From assembly GCA_948099385.1 (NCBI GenBank), contig CANUEZ040000108.1:382001-446000 (forward strand): DNA of 64,000 nucleotides, in the 5' to 3' direction. Shown piece by piece: positions 10,715 through 22,499 of this stretch (its first letter is position 1; each line of letters opens with the position of its first letter). This DNA comes from Fasciola hepatica. Lineage: Eukaryota > Platyhelminthes > Trematoda > Plagiorchiida > Fasciolidae. Under the pieces are notes generated by a model that saw only the letters and a program-made list of their open reading frames with translations, did not search any database and was not told the origin of the DNA. Made by a program: the position numbers and the translations under genes.

Positions 10715-10989
10715 GTCATATTCTGCGAATAATTAAGAACTCAAAAGAAAACAGCTGCTCGCAATATCTTTCGGACCATTTCAAAATTCGTCAGTACGAT
10801 TTCCCAAATTTACTGTCAAAATCTGGTAATGAAAAATGGAAGGCGTGTACAGTCATACTCTTCAACTGTTTAGTACTAGGTATCCAAGCATATTAAAAGT
10901 TCGAGGAATCTTTCGAAGTGAGTAGATGGTGTCAACAGTTCATTTGTTCCATCAGCTTCCAACCACGATGCCGGTGTAGTCAACGGAAA

Positions 10990-12570
10990 AATGGAAAATA
11001 TCATATTCGCACGACAACGACCGGAACAAGCGTGATAATGAATGCGTCTCTATCTGCCAAAATCAGGGAATAAATGGGTTTTTGCGCATTTAAAGCTCGA
11101 GAGATGCCTTCAGAAAAGATCATCTAGAACAGTATAATCATTAGTCGGATTTTAATTGAACAGCATAATAAACTGCCGTGTGATAGTCACCGGGACGTCA
11201 TTCCACAGGTTTACTATAAACACATCACAGAAGAAATAGAAGATATAGCGTATACTTCGTTATTGCTTGTGGTCGGCTTTTCAATCGAATGACACAAATA
11301 AGCAAAGCTCATTTACTTTTGGCGGTGATAGCCACCGAAAATGCATTTTTTAAATCTCGAATACTACCCGGAACTCAGCAGAACTGCTCGGAAGAAGGCT
11401 TCACATCTTCGTGAATCTGTGTTATTTTCTACTTGATCATTTCATTGAAGACAAGAACAGGTTTTCTCAGGGCATCATGAACCACCTCACTGCATCTATA
11501 CACGTGCACCTATGAACCATGTGGGGGAAGTACAATGCTCTTTGTCTTGGTCTTGTACAACAGCTTGTAGATCACACGCGGCAGTAAGCAGCAGTGGGCA
11601 AGTATACTCGTGTTCAAATCTCATGCGAGTCAACTACTTTCTATTACGCGGTTTCTTCTAACATGAAGCTCTTTCGGAAGTCGCAACAAATCCTTCCTAG
11701 AAAACAAATCACAATCAGCCGAGCATGCCACGCAGGATCGACTGGTCAATAATCGACACCTTCGGGTCCATAATCAATAGTCCAAACTGGCCGACCTACA
11801 GTCAGTTCATCAAAATAAACAAGAACGAGTATCATAGCATAATCGTAAATTGATGGATAGAGCAATTCCGGTTGATTTACGAGGATTTTTGGTGCCATGT
11901 TGTTAACTTATCAATCACTGTATGCTCTCAGTATTAAGTGACAAAAAATTCTCATACTAACAAATATTTGGGAAACTTGTCACTTCCAAGTTCGTCCACT
12001 TTACAGCCTACAAAAAAACGCCACCAAAGATAAAAAGGGTTTCAATAAAAATTTGCGTTTGAATAAAATACTATTCACTATTTGCGTCCATGAGAAACAT
12101 ACAAACGTAGTCCGGTCCGACCGAATATATTTGAGAGGGAAAGGTGTAATGGGGTATCCACAATTAAATACTCATAGATAGGATTGAGATGCTCACCGTG
12201 GTGTTTCTCAGTTGGGGGTGAGCTTTGGAGAATTTGTCTTTGATTTCTTGCACGGCTTGTTCCTCTTCCATTCCATTCATTCGTCCATACGCTGGTCCCA
12301 AAAAGTTTTCAACAAATCTCACAAAGCCGGCATAGTCAATACCTCTGAAATTGGATTCATAAGGAGAATAAACCGGCTCAAAAGCTTCAGATGAACATTT
12401 GTGTTTGCAACTTGTGCTTTTTTGTGGGTAAATTGAAAAAACCTAATTTAGTTTACTATTATTTTGAAAAAAAAATAAGTCTTCCATAGTCATGTTTAAG
12501 TATTGACCTTCAGTTAGGTATATAAGATTTCAGAAATTTTCCTTAAATTCCAAATAAAAATAGCTCACAG
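10990..12570. other. mostly non-coding; one weak tRNA-like element
   Basis: No supported exon. The inverted-duplication homology to the right arm may continue weakly into 11.0-11.1 kb. A weak tRNA-like head is listed separately at 11575-11635. The frame 12212-12394 (plus) has no clear splice flanks. Confidence 0.4.
11575..11635 (+). repeat. weak tRNA-like (SINE-type) head
   Basis: A box A-like AAGCAGCAGTGGG is followed by a box B-like GTTCAAATCTC. The combination resembles an old tRNA-derived SINE, similar in layout to the one near 59.6 kb. It cannot be folded into a functional tRNA and has diverged, so this is tentative. Confidence 0.3.
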
Positions 12571-12574
12571 TAAG

Positions 12575-12916
12575 TTGGGTCTCATAGGATTCAGTATATT
12601 TCATCAGATTCCTGCGATGAATAGAAAGAGACACTGTATTAAACACGGTGCTCTTATTTTTGACACTGAAAGTTCAACCAACGTAGAATGTTTCGGTAAA
12701 GGAATGCGACTAAGCAGAGTCCACCCACGACTAATTTTTCTGGCCATTGTCCGATCTGACCTTGGTCTAATAACTATTAGGGTACTAAGTAGTCAGCCTA
12801 ATGCCGTACAGTATATTGCTCAGCCCCATTTGTTCAATAATTCAGATGCACATCACAGAATGGGAGAGCTCATTATTAATTACGACTGGGGGATCGGAGT
12901 TTATGGTATTCGATAA
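12575..12916 (+). CDS. open frame of 113 codons, weak
   Basis: One of the longer plus-strand frames. Possible donors lie after GTTTCG (GTAAAGG) and GTTTATG (GTATTC), and a possible acceptor lies at TAGTCAG. Composition is not distinctive and no motif is visible. A chance frame is the simplest alternative. Confidence 0.2.
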   Translation: MGLIGFSIFHQIPAMNRKRHCIKHGALIFDTESSTNVECFGKGMRLSRVHPRLIFLAIVRSDLGLITIRVLSSQPNAVQYIAQPHLFNNSDAHHRMGELIINYDWGIGVYGIR

Positions 12917-13181
12917 AATCTGATTGGGCTCTTTTGCAAAACAAATCTTCAAACAGGGAAATTCAACACTCCTTGACTGAAATTGCGTAGCTTGTGAATT
13001 TTCATGTTTGCGTAACAACTCCTATCAATTCCTCTTGACCTCGCTATAAAAGCATGACAGTTTTCAGTCAGGTGAATTATTGGTTTGTTTCCTTGGTAAA
13101 ACAGAAATTATTTGCTTATACATCGGAGTGTTTTATCTAATTATTCCAATTTTTTTTCGTTTTTTTCTGTCTGCGAAATAA

Positions 13182-13535
13182 TTGAGTTTCCCTAAGAAAC
13201 ATTTGGTGATTGAGGACATTCAACCTTCACCCGTTGCCGTTACTTGGCTAACCTATAAGTTTCTTGTAAAGATTTCTACTCGCAGTCTCACGGTTCTAAT
13301 ACAAGTTGCTCAAAAGCATTTCAATTGTTGCCCGTTCCACTACATTCATGTGCTAGTATGGGAAATCATATCTGGTGATAGTGGCACGATAGCGTACCCC
13401 ATCTGTACTCGGAAAGTTGTTCTTCTGACTGTTTGGTTTCACATTGTATCCTGTATGAACCAAACTTTATTGTATCCTCTTAAACATCCACTTGGATGGA
13501 ATCACTTTTGCCGCGAAAGAAAGTGTGCACAGTAG
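13182..13535 (+). CDS. open frame of 117 codons with an internal exon candidate
   Basis: Inside the frame, a strong acceptor (AGATTTCTACTCGCAG) and a donor (GTGCTA|GTATGG) bracket a block of about 70 bases that is open in two frames. This is suggestive of a real exon, but the choice of frame and partners is unresolved. Just downstream a second pairing (acceptor CTTGTAG near 13609, donor GTAAGTG near 13625) brackets a tiny block of about 11 bases. Confidence 0.25.
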   Translation: MSFPKKHLVIEDIQPSPVAVTWLTYKFLVKISTRSLTVLIQVAQKHFNCCPFHYIHVLVWEIISGDSGTIAYPICTRKVVLLTVWFHIVSCMNQTLLYPLKHPLGWNHFCRERKCAQ

Positions 13536-13704
13536 GCCCAATCGTTGGAATTTACAAATACACAAAATTTCGTGTATCATTTCAAGTCATCCCTGTGCGA
13601 CTGCGCTTGTAGGGCTATCTTTTGTAAGTGATGTGCAAAATGATCAGAAAATGCGAAATTATAGAATAAACAGAGAAATGCCAATAACCAAAATTGGCTG
13701 AAGC

Positions 13705-15780
13705 AATACTAGTCAATCCGTGACGCATAGAACCGGCAATGACAAAGTGAGTTTCTCTTTTTCTTTATTCCTAGTCTTATTTGTGTTCCTCCAAGTCCTC
13801 GTAGAAATCTAAATAAAACCGAAGTGTCCTGCGAAAAGACTCCTTAAACTCATGTAAATCTATTTTATCTGCTTCCAGAAATTTCCAAAACTCCTTCTGA
13901 ACTAGATATTGAGCAAGGTACTATTGGTAGAACTCTTCAGAAGCATCGTGCCTAAGCCACTTTGGGGGGGACATTTGGCCCTTTCATATGACTGTCTGTG
14001 GATAAAATTTATAGCTGCCGGAGATCGACTGATAATAAAAGATAGCACTTCTGACCCTTGGAAAGTGAACGCTGGGCCGTTGCATGCGAAAATTTGCTGA
14101 AGGAAACCAAAAGTTTTACTGTTATCCAAGTTGGGTTTCATTGCAAGAATGACTGGATAATCTGATGTCTTGCGCAAACCGTTCTCGATTACCACTGATC
14201 ATCACTCGATCAAACCAAGATATCCGCAAAATTGAGAATATAAGTCTTTATGTGTACTACTGCCAGTGCTGGACACTTATAATCTAGTAAACTGGTAATC
14301 TAGTTTAAGGTCAATGCATTTCATGAAACAATGTAAAGATGTGAGTGCTTATGAATCTGACCCAAAGCGATGTGGCTCCTTTATCAGGATCGATTCAATG
14401 AGGTAATAACAAACCTTAACATCAGATCTCCCAAATACGGAGAGGATGGTCTATGACTGGTCGTTATTTTGCCTGTTAACAGTTTCGGGTTTTCCTCTAG
14501 ATATCAATGAAGTGTACCCGTACCAATCAACAGTAATCAAATACACACTTGCTATTCTCGTTTTGTCATTCTTGACGCTGGTGGCACAGGTGAGGGTCAT
14601 TCTATTATTTCACTTCACAGAGTAGATCCAACTACCACAAATATGCATACGTATACATTATGTTTCCTTTGGAAGTCGTTTCAAAGGTCACAAAATATGA
14701 CTCAGGAACTGGGCAATAAGGAAGTAAATTGTAACCCCAATCACACACATTTTCACGTTCCTTCTTCCTTGATTTCTCCCCTTGTATTCGATTGCAAGAA
14801 TAAAAATAAACATGATGCTTTTTCACCCTGTGGCGTTGTTACCAACGACGATTTACTTAAATGCGAGGGATGGAACAGTTTGCCGTTCTTTTGGAAATGA
14901 AAGCTTAGCGTCACATTCCTTCAGAGGTATAAATGTAACACTGCTTATGTGTTATAACTTGATATTAGAAAATTAGTAGGCGCGAGCTTAAATTGTTACG
15001 GTTGGATATCGTGATATGACCGCACCTGAACTTAATCAGAATTGATGGTTTTTGATTTTTTATTATCTCCCCAAGACTCAGAAATCCCAAAATAATTTTG
15101 GTTTTCAATGATTAGTCACCTCAGTCTTGTTCTACGTTTTAAAAACCCTATAATCAAGTTACAGAACATTGTCATGGCTGCTGGAGTCACTTGTAGGTAA
15201 AGACACAGTGTGGTGCGAGATAAAGTGTAACCACGGGGTAACCTTGGAGATTTCGAGCGTTTTGTTGTTTGACTCCGCTGTCGCGTTTTGGAAATGGCGT
15301 CCAATCCAACAATGGGACATAAAATTTCTTATTGAGACGACCTAGGTAACCTGTATCTGCTACTTTCGATTGTCACATTTTGATTTGTACTTTGCTCCAA
15401 GAAATGAACTTTTATCTCTTGAAAGACTCCTGGGATTGACTTTATTATATACAGACAAAATGGAAACCAAGTATCATAGAGCGTCCTTCATTAGAAATAG
15501 ATTATTAAATTGATGGATGGACAATGATTCTCGCGATCATATAACCGGATCCGTGGTTATTTACCACGGTTTAATTCCTTTGGTTGATGACACAACATAC
15601 CATTACAAAAAATGACCAGCCAACAACAATTCTGTTCTCGTTAAGACGTCATTTAATGACGTGTCAGTGAAGATCGATAGATGAAACCGGTATACAGCAA
15701 AGCTTTGCCTTGTTTCAACTGGCTAGTTCGTTTGTCATTGACCAGCTAACCAATTTTAGGTCGATGTTTCACTAAGTTTC
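13705..15780. other. gene-less stretch
   Basis: Overlapping frames of 60-97 codons on both strands (13902-14195 minus, 14643-14900 plus and others) shadow one another. None has paired splice sites that I could defend. No repeats noticed. Confidence 0.4.
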
Positions 15781-16501
15781 CTACTTATTCGTATCAATGT
15801 CAAGTCCTTCGTTCGAACTTTCATTATCGGAATTGTATTTGCATTTTGGTGAAACCTTATGTTTGATGTCTCTGCAATTAAAAAGGACAATTTATACCAA
15901 GGTTTACTGGAGATAATGCCTAATAAACCGACCCAGTTGTGTGTTGAAATCAAGTGGGAAAACTGTAAGTCCTATGCCGGGATATTGATTAACCTTCTTT
16001 ATATTATTACAACGGTGAAGCTTTTCCGGAACGGAAATGCATGTTAGTGGTAGGTTAATTAGATTACCGTATGCTATCACCCATTGTTATGTGGCTAGGT
16101 CCATCCAGCACCGTCACGTTTCTGTGGACTCATATGGACCGATAGTCAAAATTGGTGATGTCGAATGCCTGGTTTTGTTTTACCAGCGCAGATGCGTGTG
16201 CATTGATTTTCGTCTTCAGTATAAATCAGTAGAATGAAATCATGAATATGATCACGTTCGTGCCTGTTCCTCGTCTCCCTTGCGGATGATTACTTAGCGT
16301 CTGGGTGGAAAATTGTACCTGGTATTCTTATTTGATAAGAAAGTACCGATTTTGATTGAGACAATAATAAGACGTTGAATCGTTTGTAAAACAGCAACTT
16401 ATTTTCACTGCCCAAAAAGGTCGAGAACATTCCCGAATTTGTTAGCTTCTGTCCTAGAATAATGACGAGCATTTTCATACTGAACGGGATTTTTCTCATT
16501 G
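15781..16501 (-). CDS. four-exon spliced model, unrecognised protein
   Basis: Exons 16501-16481 (21 nt, a micro-exon), 16407-16319 (89 nt), 15962-15908 (55 nt) and 15871-15781 (91 nt, TAG stop). All phases agree across the three introns (73, 356 and 36 nt). Acceptors are good: TTAGTGTTTTAG, CGACCTTTTTGGGCAG, GACTTACAG and TCCTTTTTAATTGCAG. Donors are GTATGA, GTACAA and GTAAAC. The joined frame gives about 83 residues: a Lys/Leu-rich part (ENKLLFYKRFNVLLL), a middle (TQLGRFIRHYLQDIKHKV) and an acidic Asn/Ser/Asp tail ending LDIDTNK. A further open block at 16658-16545 (FIVIDDATG...) lies upstream behind a strong acceptor but does not join in phase. No family recognised. The number of agreeing signals makes this one of the better models here. 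Confidence 0.5.
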
Positions 16502-16973
16502 CTAAAACACTAATTGTCACCATAAATATCTTATTAGCAAGCAATTAAATCCACAGTGGGTTGCATATACAATTACGGATATCGTCCGTGGGGTGAGAAG
16601 GAGTTCTGCGCTTTTCGCGGTTACTGGTGATACCAGTTGCGTCATCGATGACAATGAACTGAAATGTATGCTGCTAATACGATCGTGAATACTTTTGAGG
16701 AGTTTTTGAAGGCAGTTTTTGCATGGTTACTGCAATGGTTGATTCCGAGGGGCGTTGTCTTAAAGGTGGATGGAAACTGAAGCGAGTGTTGCTATGGTTG
16801 TGAAAATGCAGTTGAGAAACATTTTTATTGTTGTATGTGAACACAGCATTTCTGCTTGAATCCGACTGAGGGCAAAGAATCAGAAAAATATGCAGAAGGA
16901 AATGCAACCACTACTTAGTCGGGTGTATTTGATAGTACGTAAGTACGATTAAGAAGCAGTATTGACGTTTGTT

Positions 16974-17208
16974 TCAACTGAAGAAGGCGGGAATCGTGAG
17001 GCGTCAGTTTTAAACACCTGGAGGAATCATAACCCTTAACAGGTCTGTTCTTCCGTTTTGTATTTTGGGTATACGTGGTCCAATCAAAGAGCTTCGTCCA
17101 CGCAATAGCAACCACGGAGGTGGTTAGTGTCTGCTTACTCGTAACTCCAGTGTTCACAGAATCGATTAGCCTAATCCCCCCAACGGTCGTCGTAATCACC
17201 TCCTGCAT
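16974..17208 (-). CDS. Thr-rich open block ending across a 40-nt intron
   Basis: The frame from 17208 contains a Thr/Val-rich run (GVTSKQTLTTSVVAIAW) and ends at CTCCAG|GTGTTT (17018). The intron 17017-16978 is 40 nt with a CTGAC branch-site-like element, a pyrimidine tract and CTTCTTCAG. Splicing gives a stop two codons later (ends GYDSSS). The intron itself looks convincing. The frame upstream is less certain because a second frame also stays open across the junction. Confidence 0.35.
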
Positions 17209-17209
17209 G

Positions 17210-18300
17210 TCTCAAATCCAAACTGTATGAATGCCGTTACCTAATCGCCTGACCCTGACGCACATTTATCTGAATTATTTACAAATATTTTTAACCCTGC
17301 ACCTTGCAATTTCTTCTAACTAATCAATGTTATTTTCATTACTGATCTTTGTTTTTGTTCTTAAGGAAAGCTAGAAAAGATCTTCGTGTTATTCATTTCC
17401 TTTTCCAAGAAATATTTTCCGTCAATGTTTCCCCAAACCAGAATGAAAAGTGACTAGACGATGGCATTGCCGTACTACTTTAAAATTCAGATAAAAAGCT
17501 CGGAGTAGGTAAGCTTTGAAAATATCCTTCTCGACAAATTACTTTACTGTCGCAAACTCCAAAGATTCACTGTCATCAGCCAAGGCAACTCAAGCGCTAT
17601 TGAGCTCGCTCAGCGCAGTCAAATAAGATGAAAGATGTCGGTGAACAGAGCATGTGAAATCCATTGCAGTATTATTATGAGTATGAGTGATAGGGGTGGT
17701 AGTGGTAGTATTAGTAACAGTAGTAGTAGAAGTGGTGATAGTGGTAATATATAGTAAACTCATTTTCGAACTTTGGTATGTCCATGAGAACTAGGTTATC
17801 CCTGGACACAGATGTTACGTATCATGAGTATCCACTCAAGATTCATTCTAGAAAGCATTTCCTGTCATCAGTGATTTTTTTAATTTCCTATAGGGTGTAT
17901 AAATAATTAAAAGATAGATTTACCTTTATTGAACACCCTAAATGTTTCTTTCACCTATGTTCGACGCATGACCTGTGTGTACATATTCGTCTGATTGCCA
18001 TGCCAGATACCAATATTTGTATGGGGTAGGTGAATGAAGTACCTTTTGGTTTGATTTCGCTTTATCTAGAAAATAGCAAGCTTGATGTTTTATGTAATAA
18101 AAATCCGGCAAAAATAAGACCTATTTTGGGCTTGCATTTGCGGAATTCGATATTTCGGGAGGCAGATATTCTCTGGAACAAAATTGCATGAGTAGGTATA
18201 TAAATAGAAAACAGAAGAAAGTGCTTTTTCCTTCCGCACGGTGCCTTTAGTTACTTGAACTGAAATAACCCACGTTTCAAAACATTTAAACCCCCAAAAG
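17210..18300. other. gene-less stretch with a trinucleotide-rich patch
   Basis: No exon is supported. At 17687-17752 there is an imperfect G-T-A/G-T-G trinucleotide run (GTAGTAGTAG-like), a degenerate microsatellite. Confidence 0.5.
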
Positions 18301-18307
18301 CAATATT

Positions 18308-18565
18308 TTGGAAATATTTTGTAAAAGTGAAGACCGTCGAGTAGCCAAGCTTATTGAGTCACTTGCAGTGCTTTTTATCCTAGAAAGGTGTCTGTTCAGC
18401 AGTTCAAGTCAAGTAGATGCCTTGCGCACCCCGAAGGATGAATATTCAGCCTTCACCCAACCACGCACACACCCCAAAAAGCAAACAGTAAAATACAAAG
18501 TTCTGGAATGCTATTCCAGGGTAATGGATAAGGAGCACTTGTGGCAAAGTAAAATATTGTGTTAG
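18308..18565 (+). CDS. candidate exon, unrecognised
   Basis: An 85-codon frame whose second half has a coding-like polar composition (QVDALRTPKDEYSAF). Acceptor choices lie at GTCACTTGCAG and CTGTTCAG, and a donor at CAAACA|GTAAAAT. No domain recognised. Confidence 0.35.
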   Translation: MEIFCKSEDRRVAKLIESLAVLFILERCLFSSSSQVDALRTPKDEYSAFTQPRTHPKKQTVKYKVLECYSRVMDKEHLWQSKILC

Positions 18566-18763
18566 TTTTGATATTCCATAAACAGGGTTGATCAAACACC
18601 TGGCTATGCGGGGAATGGTGAAACTACGGTACGCCTGAGTTCGTAATAAGAACGAGTTGATGAAGTGGATAAAGGTGTCGAAATATTTTTATGAATCGGG
18701 TGAACAGTGTAAGTAGGGATTTTGATAAGTATCTTTTATTGAGGATTACCGTGCTGGAATGTT

Positions 18764-18985
18764 TTGAAGCGAGTGAAAAGCCGTCGGGGATGTGTCCTGG
18801 GAGATGACAAGAAATTTAGTGATCTGGCAATGAACTTGAGGGGTAGGAAGTTCCTTACAAAGGCAAGTCGCTGCACTGCGAACGAGATGTCAATGCTTGA
18901 AGCCCGTGAAGACGGGTTACCGTACCACTTGTATCAGTGTTGCGTTCAACCCGGGTTACTCATCGCCGAAGTTGTGTGGCTGTAA
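18764..18985 (+). CDS. candidate exon, unrecognised
   Basis: A 73-codon frame of higher GC than its surroundings (containing NEMSMLEAREDGLPYHL), with a possible donor GTAGGA inside. No acceptor of good quality precedes it. Tentative. Confidence 0.25.
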   Translation: MKRVKSRRGCVLGDDKKFSDLAMNLRGRKFLTKASRCTANEMSMLEAREDGLPYHLYQCCVQPGLLIAEVVWL

Positions 18986-18999
18986 TTCTGAACTCAGTG

Positions 19000-19900
19000 A
19001 AGTAGAACCACGGTTGAATCCTAATACACCAAATAAAACCAGCTGAGCAGTTTTTTTATGGATTTCCAGTTGAGGTTTGAGCACCCTTATTGCATCCACT
19101 GAATCTTGTACATATCGTGCCCCACGAGTGGTTACTGATTTTTGAACGAGTTGTGGTCCAGCTATAAGTGGTTCAGGAACACCATAAAAAAAGGCTGTAA
19201 AGAACTTATTATTTGCTGAACCGTACGTGTTGAATTGTTTCTGTTAGTATAGAAATCCGATCGCAATGGTATCACTATCTAAATTCCTATTTCAAAGTGT
19301 TGCAACATGTTCAAAGAACTTTAGAACGTTTTAAAATGCATTACCAAGATACACGACAAATCAACAAGCAGCTTTTAAAATTCCAAAACGTTTCGTATAC
19401 TCGGGAGAACTGGCAAGTAAAAGAATCTGACAACAATGCAGCTTAAAAATTGGTCTTCTACCTCTGTATTTCTAAGAGAATTTTTGCGGGTATTTTGACA
19501 GCAAAGTAGTGGATTTAATGTGGTATGGAATTCCAAGGTCAATCACAAGACTTGTGACCAATAATTCTTAGTCACTTTCAATTATAATTACATTGAAAAT
19601 CGAACGAACAGAACATTTGACATCAGTATGATAAGGCGATGATTTTCTGACAAAAAACTGTTTCTCTTCAAATCTTCATATGTACATAAACTGACATTTA
19701 TCAGTCCACCTCTTCACAGCCACTTGTTCCAATGGCAACACTTTCTCTCCCTGTCACTCTATTGATCGTGAAGCTGATCCATTGATCTAGTGGATCGATA
19801 GCTCAGTTGTTTTATTCTCCGGTATCTGTGTTGCTAGTGCTCGATCTCTGAGTTGTACGCCTTCATGTTAACACACGTACACGTGTTTGCTTGTACGTCG
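19000..19900. other. gene-less stretch
   Basis: No exon, RNA or repeat is supported. Confidence 0.45.
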
Positions 19901-19901
19901 T

Positions 19902-20488
19902 GGGGGGTGGGGGGGGGGAATACACCCGGGATCTGTTGAACGTAATACATTTATAAGAGAGCCTGTATGTCTTCTCTCTTTTGTCCCGTCGCTCTCCGTT
20001 CGATTCGCTGAATTCAGTTTAGCTCGGCTTAGCTCAAATTAGTTTTCCTCACTACCCAACTGACTGTGTACTGCAATAACAATAACACACACTCAGGTAC
20101 CACCGCCGAACACGCTAGTGCGCTAACAACGCACTCCACTAACCCACTCACACACCAAGTCTATCCACTGATTCAACTACTCGCTTACTCGTTCTCTAGC
20201 CCGCCGAATCAGCTGGCCAACCGGCCGAGCAACTGGCTGTGCGGTTGTTTGTCCGACTAATCAGCTAACTATAAAGCTGGAGATCCACCAGTGTTCCCAC
20301 GCACACACACACACACTCACATATACACATCTTAGGGACTTGCGTGCGGACACGTAGCGTTACTACTAAGCGCCGCAGATGAGCAGTCTCCGCGAACACG
20401 CTTATCCACCGGTGTACATACGAGACACACTCAGCCAGCTTGCGTAATTACATGGCGGTGTTCGTGAGTATTTATGTATGTACATAAA

Positions 20489-20534
<46 letters not shown>
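19902..20534. repeat. low-complexity cluster
   Basis: A G-rich run (19902-19918), a C-rich, A/C-biased stretch (about 20050-20260), a CA run (20301-20315) and an uninterrupted AT dinucleotide run (20492-20534). Open frames over the AT run (repeated Tyr-Ile) are artefacts of the repeat. Confidence 0.8.
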
Positions 20535-20538
<4 letters not shown>

Positions 20539-21600
20539 GTCTGTTTGTGTCCGTATGTGATCCAGTGACAGTATGCTTTTTAATGTAGGTGCCTGCGTAA
20601 ATGCGTTTGACTGCCATAGCATGGATATGCCCCCGTAGTCAATGAATTCCACCTCAATCCTTTCACAAGTTGTTACCTGAACCCCAAAAACCAAAAAAAC
20701 GTTTCACCCGACTGAGATGGGCGTTTTTTCACACCACAAAAACAATGGAAGTGATTTGATTCACTGCTATTTGAAAAGTGACTTCAAACATATACCATCG
20801 TGGAATTCGATTGTGTCTCTATAAAGTCTGGAATTTCTGGTTTCAGAATTCAGCTTGCAAAAAAAGATTTCCTACTGATCGATAACGGACTTTGATCCAG
20901 AATCAACTTAGCATGTTCCCTGCCACTGAAGAAGGACCGTTTCTCACTAGATAGAAGAACCTGCTGATTCGGAGCCATAATAATTAGTAATGATTGAGTG
21001 AGAACGGTTTAACACCAGTGGGAAGATACTTGGTTGCTTTCATGAGAAATGGTTATCCGTGTCTGTATGCATTACTTATGTAGCTGATGAATATTTATCT
21101 CTAGGTATGTCAAGGAACCACTTGACTTGAACTGAAAATTCACCCACTAGGTGCACATCATCTCTGCTGAAATTTTTCAGTGCACATTCCCTGGCCCTCA
21201 ACGAAATACTAAGAGGTGTACATAATTTTGAATCGGTGGAGCTTCATCTACTCTTCTTCTCTAACTCGTCCACCAAAGAGATGAAATTCCTCAAATCAGG
21301 CAAAGTCTTTGGGGTGGTGATTCCGACAAAAGGTTACATAAATGATGTACTGATGGATGATTGCAAGTTCGGGATAGAAGACTAAGCAAACCAAAACGAT
21401 TTTGCGAAATATTCAAGTACTTGAAAGTCCGAGATTTCTTTGCTGCCTTAGGTTATATTTCTCAGGCCCAGTAAAAACTTCTTAAGAGAAACAGCAAAAT
21501 CCAAAAATTTCATATAACCAGTATCCGTTTTAAACTGATTTGGTGCGCTCAGAGCTAGTTTTACCGGGAAATCCCCCTACCATTGACGGATGTTTCATTT
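20535..21600. other. gene-less stretch
   Basis: No paired splice signals around any open block; nothing else seen. Confidence 0.4.
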
Positions 21601-21604
21601 CCAG

Positions 21605-21701
21605 TTCTTCAAGCTTTGACATATTGTGCGAAAGTTCGCTAGAACCTGCCGATCTACTGGAAAGCACTCCATCAATCTCTCAGAAAATGTTTCCTACAGA
21701 A
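21605..21701 (+). CDS. candidate exon, Ser-rich
   Basis: The acceptor GTTTCATTTCCAG ends at 21604. The open block enters with one base, runs 32 codons (containing ESSLEPADLLESTPSISQK) and ends in phase 0 at ACAGAA|GTATTC. Composition is coding-like and acidic. The donor is moderate. Downstream block 22224-22494 may belong to the same gene, but a linking exon was not found. Confidence 0.35.
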
Positions 21702-22223
21702 GTATTCTTTTTCTACACGAAACAGTGAACTTTTGTGACTTCATCTTACCGTTGAAATGTTCTATCTCCTAGGCTGTTCACGTTAACTCATGGTGTTTTG
21801 TTTTGATAATTTCCCATTTTATATAGGACGCACTTCCTACTGACTAATTGAATATGTGGCAATATGGATCCCGGTAGGCCAAACATTAGCTTATGGGTTT
21901 CTGTCAGCGAAAAAACAAATGACTGCATTTCTGGAGCAACTTTGTTACGGTTTCAGATCAGACGGTATTTTCCTTCTCACCAACTTTACATATCTTATAA
22001 ATGGTTGACGTGTTCACTTTCGTCCACCAAAACCTGTCTTTTCTTGTGATGAGGAGTTTACCAACTATTTAATTTCTCTGAAAATCATAATTAAAACAAT
22101 CAAAATATATCACCGAAAGCTTCGCGCAGAAGAAACCAGCTTGGAATAATCAATACTTGCTTTCGCAATGTTTTCATGCGTGACGTACTGGGACCTGCGA
22201 GCTAGAGCTATTTGTTCCATCAG

Positions 22224-22494
22224 TGAAGATGAAAGTTTTCTTCGCATAACACTTGAACTCAGTGGTTATTCAATGAAATTCAAAGAGAACCACGGTCAAC
22301 AAAGACCGAAAGGAGACCCAGTCCGCAAACCACAGACGCAATTCGTCTACATTAGACTGACCTTCAGAGGTGACCACTTAGGCAGTTGTATGCTAAAGAG
22401 ACTCAGTTCATCGGTGGATCGTCTATACTCAGTTTTAGAACCACTGATCCTGCTTATTACCGGTCTGTTTCCTCTGGAAAGCCATAGAAGTTGA
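22224..22494 (+). CDS. candidate exon block
   Basis: Follows a TTTGTTCCATCAG acceptor and opens with EDESFLRITLELSGYSMKF. Inside it the bases translating as VYIRLTF are better read as a branch site plus pyrimidine tract (GACTGACCTTCAG), so the true exon may end earlier and a second one start near 22362. Confidence 0.3.
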
Positions 22495-22499
22495 CAGCC

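Larger units (their letters stand above)
8580..10985 (+). repeat. left arm of a large inverted duplication
   Basis: This stretch is the reverse complement of 48225-50831, colinear throughout: matched points (8580/50831, 9655/49755, 9860/49550, 10015/49375, 10690/48510) keep a nearly constant coordinate sum. Identity is about 97-98% over 8590-9655 in the parts compared by eye (about six differences in 350 bases). It then drops abruptly to about 70-80% beyond 9655. The outer end fades gradually near 11 kb. A near-perfect small palindrome of AGTAGTAT/ATACTACT (about 9254-9276) sits in both arms. Confidence 0.8.

Noticed and set aside
20402..20694. Open frames with long Tyr-Ile repeats (also at 32880-33000 and 60478-60711).
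   Set aside because: They are translations of TA dinucleotide microsatellites.
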